This document shows positions 33,536 to 45,179 of a stretch of DNA of 64,000 bases, piece by piece (position 1 is the first letter of the stretch; the number at the start of each line of letters is the position of its first letter). The notes under the pieces were generated by a model. It saw only the letters and a list, made by a program, of their open reading frames with translations, did not search any database and had not been told where the DNA came from. The position numbers were made by a program, and so were the translations under genes. This DNA comes from Microvelia longipes. Taxonomy: Eukaryota > Arthropoda > Insecta > Hemiptera > Veliidae. The stretch spans positions 58,569,536 to 58,633,535 of the forward strand of contig JACMZG010001863.1 in the NCBI GenBank assembly GCA_018340805.1. Reading direction: 5' to 3'.

Positions 33536-34440
33536 TGTTGTACAGGTATCTCTTACATCGGTTTATGCTACCTCTTAGCTACCAACATCATCAGATCACT
33601 TGTGACGTAAGCTTGTATAAGGTAGTTTCGAGCATGCGCATTACTTGACTGGATTACCGCTGCGGTTACGACCTTATTCTATTAAAACTGACTGTACAAA
33701 GTGACTTTTAGCATCTGCAATGTCGCACCTGGTATTGGGAAAAGTTAATTTAATTTGCATTTTACTTTATTACTAAATTAGTCTAGACCATTTATTATTT
33801 AAAAACAGACATTTTAAAAGTAAAAACTTAATTATCTTAAGTAGTAAAATATTAGCGTATATCTATGACTTGTGCTAATTTAAATGTAAGTGTTAAAGTC
33901 TTATGAAAGTTATAATTCTCTCAACTTTAAGTGTCGCTTGTAAAACTTTATGATTGGCTTTTGAAGAGTTGTAAAAAGTTGTCAGTTTAATAACGAGACG
34001 AAAGTTTAGAAAATGTTTTACAGCGGTTAAAACATAGGTTTCATAGGTTCGGCTTTTTATTGGTGGAGTGTGAAAAATCATATTGGAATATTTTAACTTT
34101 TATTGTTTTATTTCCATTTTTTTTATAATTTCTTTGTACTTTAGTGGAGCAATTTTAGATATATTTTAAGCAAAATTTCAAAAGTATCAAAATGTATAGG
34201 CCAATATTTAAAATGCTCAACTTTTGGCTATGGAAGGATTTAACATGGCTAGTATTTTTTCTGTCAAGTGAAGAGATTCCTGTTCCGATGTTCCGAACCG
34301 ATCTGACTCTAAAGAACCGGTCAAAACTACGATGAGTTTAATACTACTCACCGACATCGTCGAGTCGAAAAAAAAGAGAAAGAAAACTGCGAATTCCACT
34401 ATTTGACTTGTATTTACCTTTAATGTCTTTCTCTAAGCCG
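33536..34440. other. Unassigned stretch
   Basis: Short minus-strand frames at 33893-34081 and 34217-34399 have no motif or splice support. Confidence 0.4.
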
Positions 34441-34465
34441 TTTATTCTTTATGTTATATATGGCA

Positions 34466-34494
34466 CTGATGATGGTCTCTTGTTAGGTTGAAAG
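34466..34494 (+). other. Hammerhead-like core, isolated
   Basis: CTGATGA (34466-34472), about 17 bases with only a weak stem, then GAAAGCGCTTTG. The surrounding phrase resembles the other cores but the stem is poor, so this may be a relic. Confidence 0.3.
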
Positions 34495-35329
34495 CGCTTT
34501 GAATCTATTATTGTTTTGTGAAGAGACTTTTTTCTTCGTTTTTTCAATATCAATAATATTTTTTCTTAAAACTTAAAAAAAATTTTTGTAACCACTTGAA
34601 AGTAGATATAAAAGTAAGCATTAGCACAAAAAAACAATAAAAGCGAATAAGACACTGTAAAACACCACGGAGCGAAATAATCACGTTTAAATAAATAAAT
34701 AAAAGCATTATTTGCATAAATACTAATAAAAATATAATGACAAATAGTCAAAAACAGCACGACAGAAAATTGAAAACTAAATCGATATCAATGTAGAGTA
34801 TCAGTTATCGAAATTGAGCTAGATATGCTTGGTGATAAGAATTAAAGAAGTAACAAAAGGTGGTAAAAAAGAGTAATGTTCATATCTTAGTTTTATTACA
34901 TCCTGTCATTGAGCGGCTTTGATTTGATTTGAGCGGCCTTATCTTATCTATAATTATTATACTTATTAGTTTAAACATTATTCATCTTTGGCCACCTTTT
35001 TTGATCCTTTCATACATTTTTTTCAATATTTTTTTAAATTTTATTTTCACTTGTATTAATATTTGTTAATATAGTTTAACATATTTTTAGGCGTATCTTT
35101 TGTTAGAGTCTCGCGTACCTCAGTTTGTAGACCTCTGATGTAGAGTATATGTAGATATACATGTAATATATTCATACATACTGAATGGATAACCTTGTAA
35201 CCTTTCTTAACCCATTGCAAATCCAACACCAGTGCAGTCTGCAGTTTCGTATTCATTCATCAATATTGCATTGTATAGACATGGCAAGTGTTAATAGCCC
35301 TTGCAAGTATTAATGTATCATAGAATTAT
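34495..35329. other. AT-rich stretch, nothing recognised
   Basis: Minus-strand frames at 34566-34760 and 35056-35256 have no supporting signal. Confidence 0.4.
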
Positions 35330-35575
35330 GTAGCATAATATGATATGATGCAGTATAATATAGTTTAGTATGATGTAGATAATAATATAGTATGTATAGT
35401 ATAATATAATATAGTTTGTATGATGTAGTATAATAAAGTATAGTATGGTATAGTATAATATAATATAGTATGATATAGTATAATATAGTTATGTATGATG
35501 TAGTATAATATAGTATAGTATGGTATATTATAATATATTGCAGAATGTAGTTGTATATTATAGTATAGTATGATC
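35330..35575. repeat. Degenerate TATAGTATGATG-type simple repeat
   Basis: Irregular repeats of TATAGTATAATATAGTATG and close variants. Confidence 0.9.
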
Positions 35576-35577
35576 TA

Positions 35578-36150
35578 CAGTGGTTCCCAACCAGGGGTCC
35601 TGGGACCCCTTGGGGGTTCCAAATGAGTTTTTAGGGGGTCCCGGGAGCAATTTTACAAACTATATTGTAAAAGAAAAAAAATAGATTTTTTTTTCTTTTT
35701 GTGTGTGTTACTTCAATAAATAATTAAATTATTATTTATTTATATACTGATTAGAGTTAGAATTTTTATTTAATACTATCCGTTCACTATAAGTGTAAGT
35801 TATAAATTATATTAAAAATTGTTACAACCTATCTTTGTGAGTTTGGGTTTAATTTAATAGCAATAAAGACTAAACAAATAAACAGGCTCAATCCAGAATC
35901 TGATCTGCGCCTTGCAATCAGTGAAAAGATTCCGCATTTTGAAAAAATAATTAATGAAAGGCAGCAACAAAAGAGCCACTAATATTTTCAATAATATTTA
36001 TTTTTTTTTATTTATTTATATTACAATACAACGTATTAAAAAAAAAATAATTAGACTTACAAAAAACAGGAATTGTAATTTACCTATGAATGTTTGTTTA
36101 ATAAACCTTAGTATTCTTTATATCGTCTTTTTGTATTTACCTTGCCTTTA
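35578..36150 (+). mobile_element. hAT transposon remnant, internally deleted
   Basis: The left end CAGTGGTTCCCAACCAGGGG is a classic hAT terminal sequence, followed by a GGGGTCC/GGACCCC hairpin region typical of ZBED5/Charlie-like hATs. Only 240 bases later comes the last part of an hAT transposase (35824-35982). Most of the transposase gene is therefore deleted. The right terminus was not found; the TA microsatellite at 36178 follows. Confidence 0.78.
35824..35982 (+). pseudogene. C-terminal remnant of a hAT (ZBED5-like) transposase
   Basis: The frame is open from 35824 to the TAA at 35980-35982, giving 52 residues. They contain TTYLCEFGFNLIAIKTK, then RLNPESDLRLAIS, and end in KSH. This is the conserved end of the hAT dimerisation region as seen in ZBED5-like domesticated and free transposases (a TYLCE-GF block, an IKTK block, LNPESDLRLA). 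In an active element the protein would cut and rejoin the terminal repeats. Here the catalytic DDE part and the zinc-finger end are absent, so it is dead. No start codon is assigned. Confidence 0.85.
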
Positions 36151-36177
36151 TATATGATAATAATAACAAATTTAATA

Positions 36178-36237
<60 letters not shown>
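36178..36237. repeat. (TA)n microsatellite
   Basis: Uninterrupted TA dinucleotides. Confidence 0.98.
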
Positions 36238-36239
<2 letters not shown>

Positions 36240-36362
36240 TATTGACTATATAATAGTGAAAAAAAGACAAGAGATGAAGGGAAAAGAATGCTAAAATAGA
36301 GTGAATGAGATAAAAGATAAGGCAAATTGTTATCATGTTTAGAACAATCTACGCAACTAGAC

Positions 36363-36465
36363 GGAACAATCTACCCTTTGAAGAGGGGACAATCTGCCCT
36401 TTGAGGAGGGGGCAATCTGCCCTTTGAGGAGGGGGCAATCTACCCTTTGGGAAGGGGCAATCTAC
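36363..36465. repeat. 23-bp minisatellite
   Basis: About 4.5 units of CAATCTGCCCTTTGAGGAGG plus GGG. Units differ at one or two bases. Confidence 0.93.
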
Positions 36466-37544
36466 GCGCACTAGGGGTCTCTACGTACCAGGGTTGGCAA
36501 TCTTTAACATCCAGACTCAAATTAGGCTATAACGCCACTAAATCTACTTTTTTCCTCCCTTGGGAGAAATTACACTTTTTCTTCAAAATTATTCAAGATT
36601 TTTTTCTCGTTTTTTCAAAAAGTTTGTCAACACTTGTGTTATTTTTACTCAAAAGTTTTCAACGTTGTTGTAAGAACAAATTTAATCAAGTCTCGTTATG
36701 GAAGGCTTTTGTTTTTATTAAATAAAATGTATGCGCTATTTCTAAAAGTATCAGCGCATTTATTTTAATTCCAGAAAAAAGATCACTCAAACATGTAGGA
36801 TTATTTCTGCGTTACCACTCTCTCGATTGCATCTCTGCTGATAACCCATAGAGATAATGCACACACTAAGTTAAGTTTTTAAGTTAGCTTAAAAATTATC
36901 TTCAAGCAAACTAATTAAGCTTAAAACTTGTCTTCATAAAATTAAAAATTTGAGTTTAATAAGCCAGATGGTTGTAAGCTAAATTTGGTCTTGGTAATAG
37001 TTATCTTATTCCCCATTGAATTTAACTTCTACTACGGGACTTGAAGGTAGTTTATTTATAAGCGCTTTCTAAATTACACCAATAAAAGTTGTTTTTATAT
37101 TGTTTCCCTTAAAATAGTAAAAAGTGTTTGTTAGGCCCAAAGTTTAGTTTATTATAATTTTAGTTATGAAGTTTAAACAAAGTTTATTTAAACGAACTAA
37201 TAAACAAAAGATTGCCAAAATGTTTTCAAAATAACTTTTTAGTTTGTAAACTCAGATGGAGAGAGTTAAGCTGTATATAATAACAAGAGAATAAAAGGAA
37301 TTGTTACCTCTCTATGGATGCTATAAAAATAATTAACGGAGATATAAAGCCAAATTCTGACTTATGAAAATATATAAATTTATTGTCTCTCTACGGTTTA
37401 TAAGATTACCAGATGAACAATGGGAAAACGAATGAGGGTAAAATAAATAATGGTATTATAAATTATAGCTAAACGAACAATTGCAAAATAAATTAATAAC
37501 CTTTAACTGATCAGAAATAACAACAAATGAAACCGAGCTCTATC
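36466..37544. other. Unassigned stretch
   Basis: A 92-codon plus-strand frame (36447-36725) overlaps the minisatellite, is Phe/Lys/Leu-rich and has no recognisable motif. I do not support it. Confidence 0.4.
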
Positions 37545-38003
37545 ATAGCATGTAGATGGCATGTACTTAGAAAACAATTTATATGACATATACAGAGAAC
37601 AATGTAGATGACATGTACATAGAGAGCAATGTAGATTATAATTATAAACGAACCTGATGATGGGAGAAGTACCTGCTCCCGAAACGTCGTTAATTGTAAA
37701 TAGTACTGACAATGGATTACGTCCAACTAATTTTACTCAGCAATGTAGATGACATGTACATATAAAACAATGTAGATGACATGTACATAGATAACAATGT
37801 AGATGACATGTACATAGACAACAATGTGGATGACATTTACATAGATAACAATGTAGATGACATGTACATAGATAACAATGTAGATGGCATGTACATAGAC
37901 AACAATGTGGATGACATTTACATAGATAACAATGTAGATTACATGTGCATAGATAATAATGTAGATGACATGTACATAGATAACAATATAGATTGTTTAT
38001 TCT
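37545..38003. repeat. 27-bp minisatellite, split by a small insertion
   Basis: Units read ACAATGTAGATGACATGTAC then ATAGATA. About three units lie before and nine after the insertion at 37637-37738. Because the unit is 27 bases, one frame (37781-38026) spells a nine-residue repeat of the DNNVDDMYI type. This is an artefact of unit length, not a gene. Confidence 0.95.
37637..37738 (+). mobile_element. Small hammerhead-like insertion in the 27-bp array
   Basis: A 102-base insert is flanked by AGCAATGTAGAT (37625-37636 and 37739-37750). The G at the second position is found at both edges but not in ordinary array units, which supports a true target duplication. The core is CTGATGA (37654-37660), a 5-bp stem GGGAG/CTCCC with a 9-base loop, and GAAACGTC (37681-37688). 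A second CGTCC follows near 37721. Confidence 0.68.
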
Positions 38004-38437
38004 TACGTCAATGGCATAAGCTTTAAAATGAACTAATCATAGTGTCGTGTCTTTTATGCTCAACAATTATCATTCACTTTCTCTGCAAGTACTTAATTGG
38101 TACCATATTCTTGAAATCAAGTGAACTAAATAATATTCTATGAATCGTTATATTTCCATTAATAGAGTAAAAGATATTCCAGTAATGAAATTAAAAATAT
38201 GATGATGTTATAGCAGCAATAGAACTCATCGGTCCTAACGAGCGTAAACCATTAATTTTAAAACCCGGTTTTGTTCACCGATGCCTAATACCACATTTGA
38301 TGGATAGCACTCCACAGCACCAAACTGCTTTCCCTATTTCCGAGATCATTCCTTGACAGAATGAGACCAACACAAAACGATTTAAGAGCTATATGTATTT
38401 AATATTTTGTCATATTTTCATCTAGGGATGCGTTCAG

Positions 38438-38660
38438 TCACACTTGCTAGTCATAGGGCCAGTTTTAGGGTCTTTAGATCCTTAAGGGTATTTATCCTGG
38501 AGAACCACTTCAAGTTATTCGCATTTACTTTGCTCAAAGAAATAACTGGAGAACCACTTCAAGACGCATTTACTTTGCTCAAAGAAATAATAAAAATTTT
38601 GCGTTATTTTAACTACAAATACTATTGATACGAAGTAAGAGCATAGATCAGGCTTTTAGA
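38438..38660 (-). mobile_element. SINE-A' with internal 51-bp tandem duplication
   Basis: On the minus strand this is an eroded SINE-A' body. A block GGAGAACCACTTCAAG ... GCATTTACTTTGCTCAAAG is present twice in tandem (about 38492-38542 and 38543-38590). The terminal GNRA hairpin is degraded. Confidence 0.65.
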
Positions 38661-40255
38661 GATTGACAACTAAAGTTTAAAAGATCATAACCGTGGAGAC
38701 AAACATCATAAACTAATTTCATTCGTTTTTGTTCTTGCTTAACGAATTCGAGACCTGGCGAATAATTATAATGTTGTATATATTTGTAGGTATTTTTAAC
38801 TACCCTATAAGATTTGACGAATAAATAATGGAATATTTAATAGAAGTAGGTCGCATAGAAAGAAGGTGTATAGAATGTATGTAAACAATGAATACTATGA
38901 ATTCCACCTATTATTCAATGGTATTTGCTTAGCACATACTATTGAATGAATTTTATTCCTCCCAAAGTTTAATTAATGTTCTTAGGTTGGAATCATTATT
39001 CCTTTTAATGTCCCAAAAATGTTCCACAAGGCATATTACTCATTCATTAAACTACGTACTCTTTAATTGTAAGCCTTACACAATAAGAATAACTTTTCCA
39101 CTCTTAATTAATTTAATTCGAGACTTTTCTCTAAGTAAGCATCCTCATAAACTTTCCATCAAGTTGTAACAACTCTTTTTATTAAAGCTGTTATGAAGCA
39201 AGTCGTAGATGTTCAACACGCGTGTAATTTCACTTGTTGATAGCTGACATTTTGACTGACATCGTCTCTCTTGTTATTTTCTTAGAAAACTTCTTTTCCA
39301 CTTTTCCAAGTTTTCTAAAGTAATTTCAAATATGTTAAGCCTCCGATGAAATAGACTTAATAATATAGAGGTAAAATTATTCTTGGTCTTAAAATTAGCT
39401 CTGAATTTTCCAACTCTTCATGTGTACTTAAGTTTTAAAGTTTTAAGTTAATTATAAGGGCTTTAATTACACTTGATAATTATAATAAGTGTGAGTCTTT
39501 ATGAAATATTTTATTATACTCGCATATATCTATTGTTCGACGCGTAGGTCGTGCATAAGATTATGACGTAAGCAATCTATAAATTTAACTCAATCTATAA
39601 AGATTGAGCAATCTATCTCAATCTCAATCTATTTAAGCAATCTATAAAGGTTTACTCAATCAATTTTTGATAATTGTACTTCATTAATGTGTTTTTTTAT
39701 CACTGTATTGTTTCTAAAACAAGTATTTCCTTCCACTGCGCTGTATTAGCTCAATACTTCGTCTCCAACAATCGTCTCCCTGAATAACTCAACAATAAAT
39801 TAATATCTTTGAAGGAGTAGATCTAGGATGTCTCGATAAACATGACATTTTTCTCCCAAGACATTGTTAAATTAGGAATGCAGCAAAATGCAATGTTTTG
39901 TCCATTTTTATGGACTTTATTAACATATATTAGAGTTTATAAAAACATATTAATCTGTAGTTACTCAATAAGGATTTTTTAGGAACTTTCAGCACATACG
40001 TTGTCAAATGAACAATCTGACGTTTGTTCATCAAAAACTCACTGTGATTCGTTCGACAAGAACTATCATCTGATATTCCGTCTTCAAGATTTTTTCATAA
40101 ATAAAGCTATGGACTTTCATAAATAATTCTTTTATACAAGAAATATGATATTGATGCATTTTCTATTATTAAAAATTGTTTTTTTGTGTGTTTCAGGTTA
40201 GTGTAACTTTCAAATTATCATTTCTTTTTCTGTAAGTATTCAATACCAACTATTA
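38661..40255. other. AT-rich stretch, nothing firmly recognised
   Basis: A cluster of CAATCTAT phrases at 39570-39660 is a small simple repeat. The frame at 38942-39169 is not supported. Confidence 0.4.
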
Positions 40256-40257
40256 TA

Positions 40258-40541
40258 GACCAAGACCCTGCGGTGTTTTGTTAATAAAAAGTGTAATGGC
40301 TGGAACCGGTCTCAATTTTTCGTAAATATCTTCCTGAACAAATAAATCAAGCCCCACTTGTAGCCCCACCCATCACTCGTATCGGAAGAACGCACTTCAG
40401 GTCAAAGGTTCTGCCTGGGACACCCATCCGATACGAGTCGGCAGAATTGCAGATCCTTGTTCAGGAAGGTATTTACAAAAAATTGAGACCGGTTCCAGCC
40501 ATTACACTTTTTATTAACAAAACACCCCTGGGCTCTTGGTC
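40258..40541. mobile_element. Palindromic MITE, family G copy 1 (TA target)
   Basis: The left end GACCAAGACCCTGCGG and the right end GGCTCTTGGTC are terminal inverted repeats extending about 85 bases, through GTAATGGCTGGAACCGGTCTC on both sides. TA flanks both ends, as in Tc1/mariner-type insertions. A second copy is at 50832-51118. No coding content. Confidence 0.88.
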
Positions 40542-40731
40542 TATTAGTAGGACATTTGAAATTATGGTGATAAAATAAGCTGTTAAAAGTAAAGACAATA
40601 CGAAATCATTTCATGTCACATCCCATCGAAAAATAAGATGCACGGCTACAGATGTAGATAAAATTTAGATGAATCATCATGGATGTATAGGTTTCATGAC
40701 TATGTGAAATTCAGGGTCCAAGTTTATATTA

Positions 40732-40740
40732 TATATATAT

Positions 40741-40819
<79 letters not shown>

Positions 40820-40884
40820 ATTATATATATATATATGTGTGTGTGTGTGTTGTGTGTGTGGTGTGTGTGTGTGTGTGTGTGTGT
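40732..40884. repeat. (TA)n then (GT)n microsatellite
   Basis: TA to about 40834, GT with a few breaks to 40884. Open frames here are artefacts. Confidence 0.97.
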
Positions 40885-42036
40885 AGACTGGCTCAAAATT
40901 ATTGTGGGCTGGCTCTAAAGCAATGTGGGCTGGCTCTAAAATGTTGTGGGATTGCTCTAAAGTATTGTGGGCTTGCTCTAAAGCAGGACTGGGCAAACTT
41001 TTTTAGCAAACGGGCCGCTTAGTCTTTTTACAGCCAGTCGCGGGCCGCATTCCTTAAATTTTAAAGTATGCTAAACCCGCTACAAATTGCAGTTACGCTG
41101 GTGTTTTACTAAAGTCAAATTTATTCTCAAAGAATAAGAATTGGGGAACTTTAGCATTAAACGGAAAAAACAAAACGGAGTATCTTCGTCAGATCTTGAA
41201 ATATAACTGAAGACAAATTTTGCTAGAATACTAGGTGTAAAAATAATTTTAAAAAGTATTCCTATGAAAAAAACATCAAAGGGATTGTATTTTATCAACT
41301 CCTTTTCGGCAATTCACAGAAGGCAAAATATATTTTTTATCTTATTATTGTGAAAATAAAAATTCGCTAAAATAATTAGAATTCGCCAAATCCGACAATG
41401 AGAATTGATATGAAAGGAGGCCGCTCTTTATGTAATTGTTTCTTATCTTACTAGTTTTTGTGTCTCCAAACTTAAAAGTTAAAATAACAACCCATTATTT
41501 CCTTATCTTGATCTATCTTTTCATAATAATTTTTAATTAAACAATTTATTTGCTCATATACCTAAAATTTTTGTTATTTTTAATTTATTTTATCTTTTTT
41601 TCCAAACATTTTAATTTTGCCCGCGGGCCGCTTGTGGCCCGCGGGCCGTAGTTTGCCCAGGCCTGCTCTAAAGTAAAGTAATGTGGGCTGGCTCTAAAGT
41701 ATTGGTGGCTGGCTCTAAAGTATTGTGGGCTGGCTCTAAAGTATTGTGGGCTGGCTCTAAAGCAATGTGGACTGGCTCTAAAGTATAATGGTCTGGCTCT
41801 AAAGTATTGTGGGCTGGCTCTAAAGCAATGTGGACTGGCTCTAAAGTATAATGGTCTGGCTCTAAAGCAATGTGGACTGGCTCTAAAGAATAATGGTCTG
41901 GCTCTAAAGTATTGTGAGCTGGCTCTAAAGCAATGTAGACTGGCTCTAAAGCAATGTAGACTGGCTCTAAAGCATAATGGTCTGGCTCTAAAGTATTGTG
42001 GGCTGGCTCTAAAGCATTGTGGACTGGCTCTAAAGC
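40885..42036. repeat. 21-bp minisatellite, split by an hAT-like element
   Basis: Units of GGCTGGCTCTAAAGCAATGT plus G run at 40885-40983 and 41674-42036, about 22 in total, in two or three alternating variants (CAATGTGGACT, TATAATGGTCT, TATTGTGGGCT). A minus-strand 131-codon frame merely translates the seven-codon unit. Confidence 0.95.
40984..41665. mobile_element. Non-autonomous hAT-like element, 8-bp target duplication
   Basis: It begins CAGGACTGGGCAAAC and ends with the inverse GTTTGCCCAGGCCTG. The CGGGCCGC motif lies inside both ends. CTCTAAAG is at both flanks (40976-40983 and 41666-41673), the 8-base duplication expected of hAT. The caveat is that this octamer is part of the surrounding array. 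The interior is AT-rich with no transposase. Confidence 0.85.
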
Positions 42037-43120
42037 AAGTATTTTAGAACCGTATTTTAGCAAATTTACAGCAGGAAAAATTAGCTTATTTCTTAAACAC
42101 CCTCTGTATTAAGCACGGAAGCAAAATAACATATTTAAGGATATTTAGACATGGTCTATTTAATAACAAAAAAACTCTATTTAAATCTATTTATGATGTA
42201 CTAAAACTTTCATGATTAATAATTCTGATAAATTAATGTCACAATTTATAAACATTAATAATTGTAAACGAAAAAAAAAAACATCCAATGCAACGTAACC
42301 TGTCAAATCATTAATGATTAATTAAATTTAAAAAATAATTAAATACATTTAGTGTTTTTATTAACAGAATATAATAGCTAATTATAATAGTATGTATACT
42401 TATTATAAAGGAAACCTAGAAAAAATAAATTGTTATTATTTGAAGAAAGTTGTCTAAAAATTGACTAATTGTTTTTCTTTTTCTTCTTCCTTTCCCATAT
42501 CAATGTCATTTTACTTTATTTATGTCTGCATATTATTTTTTAACTTTTTAAAGAATCATTTATTATGTTTCTTTCTTTCTCATTCATAACAACATCCCTT
42601 TTATTATTTTTTGTTTAAAAATCTGTCCTGAAGTTTTCTTGCAGTATTTGAAAAATGATAGTTAAAAGACGTATTTTAGTTGGATGATAACTTTTTTAAA
42701 ACTCAATTCTTATTGTTCTTAAGAGTTATCGTAACAGCTTTAAACCTACGTTTTACTGTATTAGTCTAAAAGAGTTATAGATTTATTGAACCTAAACGAA
42801 TAATATATATGACTGTTACCCTAAAATTATATTATATTGTATTAAGTATTGTTGATACGGCATATATTTGTCTTTATCGTTATAGTTATGAAACTAATAT
42901 CACATGACATAGCTAATATCTGAAAACCTACAACTCTGTGTTCTAACTTTGACACTTTTTATACTATTTCTGTTAAAATGTAATTCGATGGGATATGAAC
43001 CCAAGGATGTTTTCTATAGGTTGTCTTAAGGATATTTTATGACGTCATCAAAGTTTAATTTATTACTTTGAGTTACTATTATTGATAATTGAATTGTAGG
43101 TAAGCATTTTGTTATTTATT
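42037..43120. other. AT-rich stretch, nothing firmly recognised
   Basis: A TGACGTCA lies at 43040-43047. A tRNA-like B box (GGTTCATATCC, minus strand, near 43000) has no A box and is not claimed as a gene. Confidence 0.4.
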
Positions 43121-43133
43121 TGGAGCTCTTATA

Positions 43134-43365
43134 AATAAATAAATAAATGCCCGTTTTAGGGCCTTTCGGCCCATCAGGGTATTCACCCTGCGGGAACCAC
43201 CTCAGGTGGGTAGCATCTACTACACTCTAAGAATTAATTAAAGTTGATTTTAAAGAATTAATTAATTAATTAATTCATAAAATCTTAGAGCATAGCCCGG
43301 GCTGCGAACCCCGGACCTCCGGTGCCGAAATCGAACGCCTTTACGATCACGGCCACGGAGGCAGA
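43134..43365 (-). mobile_element. SINE-A', 13-bp target duplication
   Basis: TGGAGCTCTTATA is on both sides (43121-43133 and 43366-43378). On the minus strand it has a tRNA-like head starting GCCTCCGTGGCCG, a shortened middle with an AATTAATTAATT run, the terminal hairpin GGGCCGAAAGGCCC (43159-43172), then AAAACGGGC and an ATTT tail. Confidence 0.9.
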
Positions 43366-43429
43366 TGGAGCTCTTATACTTTTGGCAAATAATATGTTCC
43401 CATTTAAACTTTTCCTAATTTCTACCGAC

Positions 43430-43875
43430 AGAGTAGGATTAAAGGAAAATAAGTGTGTATGCAAACTTTTTTTGTTTTTAGTTGTAATGTATGAGTGAGT
43501 GAGTGTGTGTGAGTGTGTCTGTGATTATCGTAGCACCCACTGTATTTATGCTAGAGAGTTAAAAAACTTGGTACGAAAATCAATTTTTAGGTTTAGTTGT
43601 GCCATCCGGAAAATAATTTTTATGACGTCATTAACTGGTAATAATGAATCGACGAAAATTCATAAACGTGAAAAAATGTTTCGATCAGTATAAAATTTAT
43701 CGGATGTATTTACTATATGAGGACAAGCGTAGCGTGTCCGAAGGTATGTTGCTGTATAAATTTTGCGAATTAAATATACTGTGGCGAGCGAAGCGAGACC
43801 GAAATAGGGAGGATAAGCTTGGCGAATACGGTGTGATGTACCCTGTTGTACCCCGTACCCGATATATATTTTAAT
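43430..43875 (+). repeat. Family-D dispersed repeat
   Basis: It has the family order: AGGAAAATAAGTGTGTATGC, a GTGAGTGTG stretch, GCACCCACTGTATTTATGC, ATCAATTTTTAGG, TTATGACGTCATTAAC (perfect TGACGTCA at 43623-43630), two mini-hairpins (43721-43739 and about 43783-43800), and an end at CCCCGTACCCGATAT. The frames here are repeat-derived. Confidence 0.75.
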
Positions 43876-43929
43876 TATATTCTTATTACTATTGTATAAC
43901 TTTATCTTATTACCGAATTTTTATCATGA

Positions 43930-44700
43930 AAGTGGCGCTTCTATAGATAAACAATATTAACATAGATGGCTCACTCAAAGATTTTTTTAAAAAAATAGTT
44001 GATGGGATGCAGGAGGCTCAAGTAGTACAGTCTAGTGGTGACAGTTTTAATTATTTATTTTTATTCAACCAAACAACGAGCTGTTGAGGGTAATCAAGTC
44101 TTTCCATCCGCTTTTCAGCGCTAGAATGATGAGGAGTCGATGGATGAGTGATCCCAAGAAAGCTCTATAAGAATTTCGTATAGATTGGTAAAAAGTGAAA
44201 AAAATTAATTTCTCACTCTTACTTCACCCATTCTGTCGTCCCCCTTGGATTTGAACCTCTAATGTCAGAGTTTCAATTTTTGTTTGTTTCCTCTACTTAT
44301 CCGTCATCAAATCAAATTTAAATGTTAAGTCTAAAACACTAAAAATGAATTATTGTTATTTTTTTAAGAAAACGATGGTGCTCCTTCGCGTGTTGAGGCC
44401 CCCAAGTTTTGAAAAACAAAAATATATCGCGAATACTACAGCATACTATAGATATTTGTTTACTTTTATTTTATTTTACTTAACGATTGGCAACTGTTTG
44501 TATTTAAAAAAATACTACAGCACAATCTAGTAGAGAATAAAGCAAATATATTTTTACTACTAGCGCTCTTCAAGACTCTAGTGATGAGGCCCCCAACTTA
44601 AATCATAAACACAAACTTGTCAATTGAGTGTTCCTACTACACTCGGGAGTGAACCATCTATGTTAATATTGTTTATTTATGGGCGCTTCTTTCTGATGTT
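43930..44700. mobile_element. TIR element of unknown class
   Basis: The left end (GATAAACAATATTAACATAG, then ATGGCTCACTC) is inverted at the right end near 44648-44690, giving terminal repeats of roughly 45 bases. Two direct GAGGCCCCCAA phrases lie inside (44394 and 44586). No transposase frame was recognised. Confidence 0.6.
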
Positions 44701-45179
44701 TATTTTTTGTTTACCTGGCATTACAACAGTTTAATATTTTTTATATTGATTTGCGTCATGCCAATTTATTTGTATTTTTTATTAATTTATTCTTTTAGAT
44801 TTTATTCATTCATATTTTCGTTGACTTATTTGATGATCTGTTAAGATTGAAAGCTTGCTGTGTCATTGTATAATTATTTATCATTAGAGAGAGTTTTTTT
44901 TAATTCTTTATTAGTGGACTCCTCAGCTTTATGTACTAATATTACGTGTAAAAAAACTTTTAGTTTTAAAACAAAGTTTACAAAACATCTCTGAAGATGA
45001 TCTTACTGTGGAAACTGGTCAGCTCCTTAATGGCTAACCTGATACGTTTTTATATTGTAATCAGACAATATAATTTTATTTCAAAACTAAATTGTTGTTA
45101 TAGTTAAATTACCGTATACTAAATGATCACTGTCAAAACAATTAATGACATAACCTCTTAAGTGGTTTATTCTAAGTAT
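44701..45179. other. Unassigned stretch with a weak hammerhead-like phrase
   Basis: CTGAAGATGATC followed by GTGGAAACTGGTC (44991-45020) resembles the cores elsewhere but lacks a convincing stem. Confidence 0.3.

Noticed and set aside
37781..38026. An 81-codon frame with a nine-residue repeat
   Set aside because: Product of the 27-base unit length. The array starts and ends without gene signals.
41668..42063. A 131-codon minus-strand open frame with LEPAHNT-type repeats
   Set aside because: The 21-base unit is a multiple of three, so an array stays open by chance. No start context, splice site or flanking coding sequence.
44235..44290. tRNA-like B box (GGTTCAAATCC on the minus strand)
   Set aside because: No matching acceptor stem or clear A box, and no repeat partner. 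A single box is too weak.
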